64,000 nucleotides of DNA from Mycolicibacterium mageritense. GTDB lineage: Bacteria; Actinomycetota; Actinomycetes; Mycobacteriales; Mycobacteriaceae. Every line of letters starts with the position of its first letter. Position 1 is the stretch's first letter. The notes beneath the pieces were generated by a model that saw nothing but the letters and a program-made list of their open reading frames with translations, did not search any database and was not told the DNA's origin. Position numbers and translations under genes: made by a program. The stretch is taken from positions 5,766,001 to 5,830,000 of the forward strand of contig NZ_AP022567.1 in NCBI RefSeq assembly GCF_010727475.1, read 5' to 3'. This document shows, in pieces, positions 16,942 through 25,165 of the stretch.

Positions 16942-19203
16942 ATGTCTGTAGTTGAACTTGAAGACGGTGTGTTCGAGTCCACCGCTGTCATCGACAACGG
17001 GAGCTTCGGCACCCGCACCATCCGCTTCGAGACGGGCCGTCTGGCCCAGCAGGCCGCCGGTTCCGCCGTCGCCTATCTCGACGACGAGACCATGCTGCTG
17101 AGCGCGACCACCGCCAGCAAGAACCCCAAGGACCACTTCGACTTCTTCCCGTTGACGGTCGATGTCGAGGAGCGCATGTACGCCGCGGGCCGCATCCCCG
17201 GCTCGTTCTTCCGTCGCGAGGGCCGTCCCTCCACCGAGGCGATCCTGACCTGCCGCCTGATCGACCGGCCACTGCGCCCGTCGTTCGTCGACGGCCTGCG
17301 CAACGAGATCCAGGTTGTCGTCACGGTCCTGAGCCTGGACCCCAAGGATCTCTACGACGTGCTTGCCATCAACGCCGCATCCGCGTCGACCCAACTGGCC
17401 GGTCTGCCGTTCTCCGGCCCGGTCGGTGGCACCCGCGTCGCGCTGATCGACGGCCAGTGGGTCGCCTTCCCGACCGTCGAGCAGCTGGAGCGCGCGGTGT
17501 TCGACATGGTCGTCGCGGGCCGCGTCCTCGAAGACGGTGACGTCGCGATCATGATGGTCGAGGCTGAGGCCACCGAAAACGTCATCGAGCTGGTCTCCGG
17601 AGGAGCCCAGGCGCCGACCGAGGCCGTCGTGGCCGAGGGACTGGAGGCGGCCAAGCCGTTCATCAAGGCGCTGTGCACCGCCCAGCAGGAGCTGGCCGAG
17701 CGCGCCGCCAAGCCGACGGGCGAATACCCGGTGTTCCCCGACTACGAGGAAGACGTGTATTCGGCGGTCGCCGCGGTGGCCACCGATGCGTTGTCGGAGG
17801 CGCTGACCATCGCGGGCAAGACCGAGCGCAACGACCGCACCGACGAGATCAAGGTCGAGGTGCTGGAGCGGTTGGCCGAGACCTACGCCGGCCGCGAGAA
17901 GGAGATCGGCGCCGCGTTCCGCTCGCTGACCAAGAAGCTGGTCCGCCAGCGGATCCTGACCGACCACTTCCGCATCGACGGCCGTGGCATCACCGACATC
18001 CGCGCCCTGAGCGCCGAGGTGGCCGTGGTGCCCCGCGCGCACGGCAGCGCTCTGTTCGAGCGTGGCGAGACCCAGATCCTGGGTGTCACCACGCTGGACA
18101 TGATCAAGATGGCCCAGCAGATCGACTCGCTGGGACCGGAGACCACCAAGCGCTACATGCACCACTACAACTTCCCGCCGTATTCGACCGGTGAGACCGG
18201 TCGTGTCGGCTCGCCCAAGCGTCGCGAGATCGGCCACGGCGCGCTGGCCGAGCGGGCCCTGGTGCCGGTGCTGCCCAGCGTCGAGGAGTTCCCGTACGCC
18301 ATCCGTCAGGTGTCCGAAGCCCTTGGCTCCAACGGCTCGACGTCGATGGGCTCGGTGTGTGCGTCGACGCTGGCGCTGCTGAACGCCGGTGTGCCGCTCA
18401 AGGCGCCGGTGGCCGGCATCGCGATGGGTCTGGTCTCGGATCAGGTCGAGGGTGAAGCCCGGTACGTCGCGCTTACCGACATCCTGGGTGCCGAGGACGC
18501 GTTCGGCGACATGGACTTCAAGGTCGCGGGCACCAAGGACTTCGTCACCGCGCTGCAGCTGGACACCAAGCTGGACGGCATCCCGTCCAAGGTGTTGGCG
18601 GGGGCGCTGAGCCAGGCCAAGGACGCACGGCTGACCATCCTCGAGGTGATGGCCGAGGCCATCGACACCCCCGACGAGATGAGCCCGTACGCGCCGCGCA
18701 TCACCACCATCAAGGTTCCGGTGGACAAGATTGGCGAGGTGATCGGGCCCAAGGGCAAGATGATCAACTCGATCACCGAGGAGACCGGCGCCCAGATCTC
18801 GATCGAGGACGACGGCACGGTGTTCGTCGGTGCCGCCGACGGGCTGTCCGCCCAGTCCGCGATCGACAAGATCAACGCGATCGCCAACCCGCAGCTGCCC
18901 AAGATCGGCGAGCGCTTCCTCGGCACGGTCGTCAAGACCACCGACTTCGGTGCGTTCGTGTCGCTGCTGCCGGGCCGTGACGGCCTGGTCCACATCTCCA
19001 AGCTGGGCCGCGGCAAGCGCATCGCCAAGGTCGAGGACGTGGTGAAGGTCGGCGACAAACTCCGCGTCGAGATCGCCGACATCGACAACCGCGGCAAGAT
19101 CTCGCTGGTCCTCGTGGATGAAGAGCAGGCAGAGCAGGCCGCAGCTCCCGAGTCGGGTGAGGGCGCTGCCGCGTCCGCCGATGTTGCGCCCGCCGAAGCC
19201 TGA
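16942..19203 (+). CDS. gpsI: Polyribonucleotide nucleotidyltransferase (PNPase)
   Basis: A 753-aa PNPase that degrades RNA phosphorolytically from the 3' end. In order: first RNase PH core (about 15-150), linker helices, second RNase PH core (about 350-560, GRGITDIRALSAEV, HGSALFERGETQ, MGSVCASTLAL), KH domain (VPVDKIGEVIGPKGK, about 590-650) and S1 domain (GTVVKTTDFGAFVSLLPGRDGLVH, cited in part, about 660-730), with an acidic Ala-rich tail. Its 3' end overlaps pepR by 23 nt. Confidence 0.97.
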   Translation: MSVVELEDGVFESTAVIDNGSFGTRTIRFETGRLAQQAAGSAVAYLDDETMLLSATTASKNPKDHFDFFPLTVDVEERMYAAGRIPGSFFRREGRPSTEAILTCRLIDRPLRPSFVDGLRNEIQVVVTVLSLDPKDLYDVLAINAASASTQLAGLPFSGPVGGTRVALIDGQWVAFPTVEQLERAVFDMVVAGRVLEDGDVAIMMVEAEATENVIELVSGGAQAPTEAVVAEGLEAAKPFIKALCTAQQELAERAAKPTGEYPVFPDYEEDVYSAVAAVATDALSEALTIAGKTERNDRTDEIKVEVLERLAETYAGREKEIGAAFRSLTKKLVRQRILTDHFRIDGRGITDIRALSAEVAVVPRAHGSALFERGETQILGVTTLDMIKMAQQIDSLGPETTKRYMHHYNFPPYSTGETGRVGSPKRREIGHGALAERALVPVLPSVEEFPYAIRQVSEALGSNGSTSMGSVCASTLALLNAGVPLKAPVAGIAMGLVSDQVEGEARYVALTDILGAEDAFGDMDFKVAGTKDFVTALQLDTKLDGIPSKVLAGALSQAKDARLTILEVMAEAIDTPDEMSPYAPRITTIKVPVDKIGEVIGPKGKMINSITEETGAQISIEDDGTVFVGAADGLSAQSAIDKINAIANPQLPKIGERFLGTVVKTTDFGAFVSLLPGRDGLVHISKLGRGKRIAKVEDVVKVGDKLRVEIADIDNRGKISLVLVDEEQAEQAAAPESGEGAAASADVAPAEA

Positions 19204-20506
19204 TATCGGGGCCGCACTGGACACGTCGCACGTCCGCCGGACAACTCTGCCCGGCGGACTGCGCGTCGTCACGGAGTACATCCCGTCAGTGCATTCCGCA
19301 TCGGTGGGGATCTGGGTCGGTGTCGGTTCCCGCGATGAGGGCCGGACAGTGGCCGGGGCCGCGCATTTCCTCGAGCACCTGCTGTTCAAGTCGACACCGA
19401 CCCGCAGTGCCGTCGAGATCGCACAGGCGGTGGACGCCGTCGGCGGTGAGCTCAACGCGTTCACCGCACGCGAGCACACCTGCTACTACGCACACGTGCT
19501 CGACAGTGACCTCGCGCTGGCGGTGGACCTGGTGGCCGACGTGGTGCTGCGTGGCTGCTGCGCGGCCGAAGATGTCGAGGTCGAACGCGACGTGGTGCTC
19601 GAAGAGATCGCCATGCGCGACGACGACCCCGAGGACACCCTCGGTGACGTGTTCCTGTCCGCGATGTTCGGTGACCACCCGGTGGGGCGTCCCGTGATCG
19701 GCAGTGTCGAGTCCATCTCGGAAATGACGCGGGCTCAGCTGCATTCGTTTCACATGCGGCGCTACACACCCGAACGCATGGTGCTCGCGGTCGCGGGCAA
19801 CGTCGACCACGACGAGGTTGTCGCGTTGGCGCGGCAGAACTTTCGGGGCCGGCTGGTCCGCGGCCGGAAAGCCGCCGCACCGCGCAAGGGTGCAAGCCGG
19901 CTGTCCGGTCGCCCTACGCTGCAGTTGATCGATCGCGACGGTGAGCAGACCCACCTGTCGCTGGGAGTGCGCACACCCGGTCGGCACTGGCAGCACCGCT
20001 GGGCATTGTCGGTGCTCAACACCGCTCTCGGCGGTGGACTGAGTTCCCGGTTGTTCCAACAGATCCGGGAGACCCGGGGCCTGGCGTACTCGGTGTACTC
20101 GACGGTGGACACGTTCGCCGACAGCGGGGCGTTCTCGGTTTACGCCGGATGTCAGCCCGAGCGGTTCGACGAGGTGGTCCGGGTGACCACCGATGTGCTG
20201 GAAACCGTTGCGCGGGAAGGCATCACCGAAGAGGAGTGCCGGATCGCAAAGGGCTCGTTGCGCGGTGGGCTGGTGCTCGGGCTCGAGGATTCGAGTTCGC
20301 GCATGCACCGGATGGGCCGCAGCGAGCTCAACTATGGTGAGCACCGCACCATCGAACACACGCTCGCCCAGATCGACGCCGTCACACTCGACGAGGTCAA
20401 CGCGGTCGCGCGCCAGTTGCTCACCCGAGACTACGGCGCCGCTGTGCTGGGCCCGCATTCATCGAAAAAGTCTCTGCCGCAACGGCTCCGGGCAATCGCC
20501 GGATAG
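19181..20506 (+). CDS. pepR: M16-family zinc metalloprotease PepR
   Basis: A 441-aa processing-peptidase-like protein. The inverted zinc motif HFLEH spans residues 62-66, with the downstream Glu in the ERDVVLEEIAMRDDDPED region, and the C-terminal RETRGLAYSVYS and LEDSSSRMHRMG segments. ATG 19181 gives an N-terminus like mycobacterial PepR; an upstream in-frame start would lie deep inside gpsI. It follows gpsI with a 23-nt overlap, as in other actinobacteria. Confidence 0.92.
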   Translation: MLRPPKPDIGAALDTSHVRRTTLPGGLRVVTEYIPSVHSASVGIWVGVGSRDEGRTVAGAAHFLEHLLFKSTPTRSAVEIAQAVDAVGGELNAFTAREHTCYYAHVLDSDLALAVDLVADVVLRGCCAAEDVEVERDVVLEEIAMRDDDPEDTLGDVFLSAMFGDHPVGRPVIGSVESISEMTRAQLHSFHMRRYTPERMVLAVAGNVDHDEVVALARQNFRGRLVRGRKAAAPRKGASRLSGRPTLQLIDRDGEQTHLSLGVRTPGRHWQHRWALSVLNTALGGGLSSRLFQQIRETRGLAYSVYSTVDTFADSGAFSVYAGCQPERFDEVVRVTTDVLETVAREGITEEECRIAKGSLRGGLVLGLEDSSSRMHRMGRSELNYGEHRTIEHTLAQIDAVTLDEVNAVARQLLTRDYGAAVLGPHSSKKSLPQRLRAIAG

Positions 20507-20524
20507 CACGCTAGGCTGGGCCCC

Positions 20525-21400
20525 GTGACGGAACTTTCACGGCGAGGCGTATTGATCGGTTCCCTGGCGGCGATCGTGGCGGCGGGGATGAGCAACCAGA
20601 CGGCGTCGGCCGCCCCGCTCGACGGCCAGATCAGCGCGCTCGAACAGCGTGACAACGCACTGATCGGGATCTTCGCGACCAACCTGGACAACGGCCGCAC
20701 GGTGACCAATCGGGCCGACGACCTGTTCGCGATGTGCTCGACGTTCAAGGGCTACGCCGCGGGTCGGATACTGCAGCAGGTCGGGCGTGGTCAACTGTCG
20801 CTCGACAAGCGGGTTTTCGTCGATCCGGGTGCGGTCGTGGCCAACTCGCCGGTGACCGGGCCGCGGGCCGGCAGCGAGATGAGCCTCGGTGAGCTGTGTC
20901 AGGCCGCGCTGCAGCAGAGCGACAACACCGCGGCGAATCTGCTGCTGAGGACCATGGACGGGCCGGCCGGGATCACGGCGTTCGCACGCAGCATCGGTGA
21001 CGACCGCACGCGGCTGGACCGCTGGGAGACCGAACTGAATTCGGCGATCCCGGGTGACCCCCGCGACACCAGCACACCGGCGGCGCTGGCAGCCGGTTAT
21101 CGCAGACTTCTGGTCGAGGACGCGCTGAGCCCTGCGCAACGCGGCCAACTCGAGGAGTGGATGCGGGGCAATCAGACCTCGAGCCTGCGGGCCGGCCTGC
21201 CGGCCGGCTGGACCACCGCCGACAAGACCGGCAGCGGTGACTACGGCAGCACCAACGACGTTGGCGTGGCGTACGGTCCTGACGGTCAGCGGCTCGTGCT
21301 GGCGGTGATGACGCGGTCGCAGGCCGACGACCCGAAGGCCGACAACCTGCGACCGCTCATCGGTGAGTTGGCGGCGCTGCTGGTGCCGTCGTTGCTCTGA
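20525..21400 (+). CDS. blaS: Tat-exported class A beta-lactamase BlaS
   Basis: A 291-aa serine beta-lactamase hydrolysing beta-lactams outside the membrane. The N-terminus has a twin-arginine signal (SRRGVLIGSLAAIVAAG). Class A motifs are complete: Ser72-T-F-Lys75, Ser132-Asp-Asn134, Glu168 in WETELN, and Lys234-Thr-Gly. Position after pepR and the Tat signal match BlaS of M. smegmatis. TAGGCT at 20512-20517 is 7 nt before the GTG, so a private leaderless promoter is likely. No BlaI-type regulator gene is adjacent. Confidence 0.93.
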   Translation: MTELSRRGVLIGSLAAIVAAGMSNQTASAAPLDGQISALEQRDNALIGIFATNLDNGRTVTNRADDLFAMCSTFKGYAAGRILQQVGRGQLSLDKRVFVDPGAVVANSPVTGPRAGSEMSLGELCQAALQQSDNTAANLLLRTMDGPAGITAFARSIGDDRTRLDRWETELNSAIPGDPRDTSTPAALAAGYRRLLVEDALSPAQRGQLEEWMRGNQTSSLRAGLPAGWTTADKTGSGDYGSTNDVGVAYGPDGQRLVLAVMTRSQADDPKADNLRPLIGELAALLVPSLL

Positions 21401-21409
21401 CCTGCTCGA

Positions 21410-21901
21410 CTACTCGCCGTCGTGGTGCTCTGTGTGAGTGCCTTCGACAGTCGCGTTCTCGGCGCCGAGATCCTCGGCGTTCTGGATCGCGATCTGCCGT
21501 GCGTTGGACGGTGCCTGCGACAGCGGAACCCGCACGGTCAGGATGCCGCGCTCGTAGCTCGCGGTGATCAGCTCCTCGTCGGCCTCGGCGGGCAGGGTCA
21601 CGGTGCGCAGGAACGAGCCGTAAGAGAATTCGGAGCGCGAGTTGACCTCCGAGCGCTCGGTGCGCTCGGCCTTCACGGTCAGCTGGCCGTCGGCCACGGT
21701 GATGTGGACGTCGTTGGCCGGGTCGATGCCGGGGATCTCGGCGCGCAGCTCGTAGTGGTCGTCGGTGACCTCGTCCTCGATGCGCATGAGGTTGCGCTCG
21801 AAGATCGGCCGGAGGCTGGCGAACGGGGTGATCCCGGCGAAGAACTCGGAGAGCTCCGGCAGGAACGGACGGGGCTGGTGCGCGACGGGCAGGTTAACCA
21901 C
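21410..21901 (-). CDS. Hsp20 / alpha-crystallin family small heat-shock protein
   Basis: A 163-aa chaperone that holds unfolding proteins without ATP. The alpha-crystallin domain (about 45-135) reads YELRAEIPGIDPANDVHITVADG in part, with SYGSFLRTVTLP and YERGILTVRVPL closing it. A short acidic tail ends in HTEHHDGE. The GTG at 21901 follows GAGGAG (21913-21908) at proper spacing; the longer open frame upstream is unrelated in composition. Confidence 0.9.
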   Translation of the reverse strand: MVNLPVAHQPRPFLPELSEFFAGITPFASLRPIFERNLMRIEDEVTDDHYELRAEIPGIDPANDVHITVADGQLTVKAERTERSEVNSRSEFSYGSFLRTVTLPAEADEELITASYERGILTVRVPLSQAPSNARQIAIQNAEDLGAENATVEGTHTEHHDGE

Positions 21902-22014
21902 AGGTGACTCCTCGGATCCTGGTAAAAGACTTGTGACGCTTGCTCTTTCGATCCAAGCATCGTCGCGGAGCCGACGGCCGAATGTGTGGTGAACAGCGGG
22001 AGTACGCGCGGCTG

Positions 22015-22566
22015 CTAGGCCGGCCGCAGGGAGTCGTCGCGGTGCAGGACGAAGAAATACGGTCGACGGGATCCCCGCAGGTCCATCGCGCCGATCACGG
22101 CGTCGTCGGTCAACCGGCGAAACACGTCGTTGATCGGCAGCTGGTCGTAGATCATCGTCGCGGTGTCGACACCGCGGTACCGGGTGGTGCGCAGTCTGGC
22201 CTTGGGGGATCGGGTCTGCAGCACGGGCCGCAGGGCCGCGATCGGCCCGGCCACCGAGCGGTTCTTCAACAGCGGCACTTTGGACGAGATCCCCAGGCCA
22301 CCGAACGCGAGTGCGGGATTGAGGGCCCACAGGGCGTTTCCGTCGCTGGTGGGGAACAGCAGCGGATGCACGGTCTCGGCGTCGGTGAACTGCTTGCCCC
22401 ACCAGCCGCTCGCCTCGAGCAGCCCGTCCATGGGGTGTTGCGTCGGCAACTCGGCACCATGCCAGGTACCGATCATGAACTCCGGCTCGACGGCTTCGGC
22501 CGCGTCGAACACGGCGAGGGCCGCGGCGGTCGTGGTCGGGATCGTGGGAAACAACTCGTGCAGCAT
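22015..22566 (-). CDS. DUF4334 / GXWXG-domain protein
   Basis: A 183-aa protein with an N-terminal GXWXG region (MIGTWHGAELPTQHPMDGLLE, cited in part) and a C-terminal DUF4334 domain (VIGAMDLRGSRRPYFFVLHRD, in part). Function unknown; such proteins often appear near redox or lipid genes. ATG 22566 is preferred because TAGGGT at 22579-22574 is 7 nt upstream and a perfect 16-bp palindrome abuts that -10. Confidence 0.75.
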   Translation of the reverse strand: MLHELFPTIPTTTAAALAVFDAAEAVEPEFMIGTWHGAELPTQHPMDGLLEASGWWGKQFTDAETVHPLLFPTSDGNALWALNPALAFGGLGISSKVPLLKNRSVAGPIAALRPVLQTRSPKARLRTTRYRGVDTATMIYDQLPINDVFRRLTDDAVIGAMDLRGSRRPYFFVLHRDDSLRPA

Positions 22567-22579
22567 GGCCGTCACCCTA

Positions 22580-22595
22580 CTTGACACGTGTCAAG
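22580..22595 (-). promoter_or_regulatory. Perfect 16-bp palindrome, operator of the DUF4334 gene
   Basis: CTTGACACGTGTCAAG is a perfect inverted repeat touching the predicted -10 (TAGGGT, 22579-22574) of the DUF4334 gene on its upstream side. It looks like a TetR-type operator. A related palindrome is found at 55583-55596. Confidence 0.65.
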
Positions 22596-22616
22596 AATGG
22601 CCAGGCGCGAAAACTG

Positions 22617-22649
22617 ATCGCCCGGCCGGAGTTGTTCCGGCCGGGCGAT
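22617..22649 (-). terminator. Intrinsic terminator of ald
   Basis: A perfect 14-bp stem (arm ATCGCCCGGCCGGA at 22617-22630 and its complement at 22636-22649) closes on a 5-nt loop 12 nt after the ald stop. On the ald strand it is followed by CAGTTTTCG, a short T run. This is the clearest factor-independent terminator in the window. Confidence 0.8.
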
Positions 22650-22661
22650 TCGGTGGGGTGA

Positions 22662-23777
<1,116 letters not shown>

Positions 23778-23815
23778 GGTCGCTCCTTCAGGGTTGGAAT
23801 GCTGCAAATAAGTGT

Positions 23816-23826
23816 GAAGAAACTTC
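23816..23826. promoter_or_regulatory. Candidate AldR-binding inverted repeat
   Basis: GAAG-AAA-CTTC is a perfect small inverted repeat in the ald-aldR divergent gap, about 40 bp upstream of the ald ATG. AldR is known to bind several sites in this gap, but this assignment is by position only. Confidence 0.35.
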
Positions 23827-23871
23827 GGCTACCAGGCAATATCCCTGATGAAGATTCGATACGATTGTGCG

Positions 23872-24387
23872 GTGATGGAAGAATCGACGAAATCTGCGGC
23901 GAGTTCGGCCCGCGGGTCGAAGGATGTTCGGCCCTCGGACCTCGACGAGGTCGACCGGCGCATTCTGTTGGCCCTGCATGCCGATGCGCGCATCTCCAAC
24001 AGTGCCCTGGCCGACGCGGTCGGGATCGCCGCGTCGACGTGTCACGGGCGGGTGCGCCGGCTGCAGGAGATCGGCGTGATTCGCGGTTTCTACACCGACA
24101 TCGACCCTGCGGCAGTCGGTCTCGGCCTACAGGCGATGATCTCGGTGAGCCTGCAATCCAACGCCCGCGGCAAGATTCGCAGCTTCATCGCACAGATCCG
24201 GAAACGGCCGCAGGTGATGGACGTCTACTTCCTGGCCGGCGGCGACGATTTCATCCTGCACGTCGCTGCGCGCGACACCGACGATCTGCGCAAGTTCGTG
24301 GTGGAGAACCTCAACGCCGATGCCGACGTCGCAGGCACCCAGACCTCGCTGATCTTCGAACACCTGCGGGGCGCGTCACCCCTGTGA
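23872..24387 (+). CDS. aldR: Lrp/AsnC-family regulator AldR
   Basis: A 171-aa Lrp/AsnC protein. The HTH spans about residues 20-65 (LDEVDRRILLALHADARIS, ASTCHGRVRRLQEIGVIRG in part) and a C-terminal RAM ligand-binding domain follows (QVMDVYFLAGGDDFILHVAARD, in part). The mycobacterial AldR activates ald in response to alanine. TACGAT at 23860-23865 lies 6 nt before GTG 23872, favouring that start over ATG 23875. The stop overlaps the META-domain gene by 12 bp. Confidence 0.87.
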   Translation: MMEESTKSAASSARGSKDVRPSDLDEVDRRILLALHADARISNSALADAVGIAASTCHGRVRRLQEIGVIRGFYTDIDPAAVGLGLQAMISVSLQSNARGKIRSFIAQIRKRPQVMDVYFLAGGDDFILHVAARDTDDLRKFVVENLNADADVAGTQTSLIFEHLRGASPL

Positions 24388-25143
24388 GCGCAGAACCAGG
24401 CCGTATCCGTCGTCGCGCGTGAGGCGCAACTGGTCGGCATCGACCGCAGCAGTCACGTGGCCGGTGAGTACCCGCAGCACGGCTTGTTCGATCTCGCCGA
24501 TCTCGCCGGCACAGGCCATCTTGGTCACCGCGAGCGGCCCGAAGTCCACGGCGTCACCGCTCCCGGAGACCTCGGCGTGGCCGTTGAACCGGTTGCACCC
24601 GGTCGTCCCCGTGACCGTGCCGTCGGGCGCGATCGTGAGACTGGGTTTGGCCTGCTCGATGGCCACCGACGTGGTGACCGCCTGGTCGGATACCAGGCTG
24701 TGCACCTGCCACGTGGTGCCGGTGAGCGGGCGGTCGGGATTCAGCACCTTGCGGTCCTGCAAGGTCACCGTGGCGGCGTCGGTGCGCAGCGTGAGAGTGT
24801 CGCCGTCCAGCGTCCAGGATGGGCGTGCATCGAAGAACTTCGACATCCATGCATCGGCGTCACCCGCCGGCGGCGGGCAGGCCATCATCGTCATCGCCAA
24901 TTGCGCGGCGATGTGGCCGTCGGCAAGGTCGGCCGTTCCCGCTCCCCGGTTGCAGCCCGCGAACGTGCTGATCCGATCCCCGTCGAACCCCACCGTCAGC
25001 GGCCCGCCGCCCGGGATCTGATCGCCGTCGACCGCGACCGAGACGAACGTGCGACCGTCCACCGTCTGCGGATCCGCTGAAGCGCTCTCGGTACCGGAAC
25101 AACCCGCCAGAACCAATGCGATGACGATCGGTAACACGCGCAT
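24376..25143 (-). CDS. META-domain lipoprotein (HslJ-like tandem)
   Basis: A 255-aa exported protein with lipobox LAGC (Cys15). Two META/HslJ-type domains follow: the first around FAGCNRGAGTADLADG and MTMMACPPP, the second around TGTTGCNRFNGHAEV and VTKMACAGEI. Each repeats the CN...MAC pair. Such proteins stabilise the envelope or resist inhibitors in other bacteria; the role here is unknown. The ATG has TACCGT (25155-25150) 6 nt upstream, and the gene is divergent by 22 bp from a LuxR-type regulator. Confidence 0.85.
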   Translation of the reverse strand: MRVLPIVIALVLAGCSGTESASADPQTVDGRTFVSVAVDGDQIPGGGPLTVGFDGDRISTFAGCNRGAGTADLADGHIAAQLAMTMMACPPPAGDADAWMSKFFDARPSWTLDGDTLTLRTDAATVTLQDRKVLNPDRPLTGTTWQVHSLVSDQAVTTSVAIEQAKPSLTIAPDGTVTGTTGCNRFNGHAEVSGSGDAVDFGPLAVTKMACAGEIGEIEQAVLRVLTGHVTAAVDADQLRLTRDDGYGLVLRSQG

Positions 25144-25149
25144 CACCAC

Positions 25150-25159
25150 ACGGTAGTTT
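25150..25159. promoter_or_regulatory. Overlapping divergent -10 elements (bidirectional promoter)
   Basis: TACCGT on the minus strand (25155-25150) and TAGTTT on the plus strand (25154-25159) share the TA at 25154-25155. Each is exactly 6 nt from a start codon (ATG 25143 and GTG 25166), so both divergent genes can be leaderless from one symmetric promoter. Confidence 0.6.
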
Positions 25160-25165
25160 GAACAT

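Noticed and set aside
16621..19479. A 952-residue open frame on the minus strand across gpsI and pepR
   Set aside because: It mirrors high-GC codons of two certain genes, has His/Gly/Asp/Arg-rich antisense composition and no domain.
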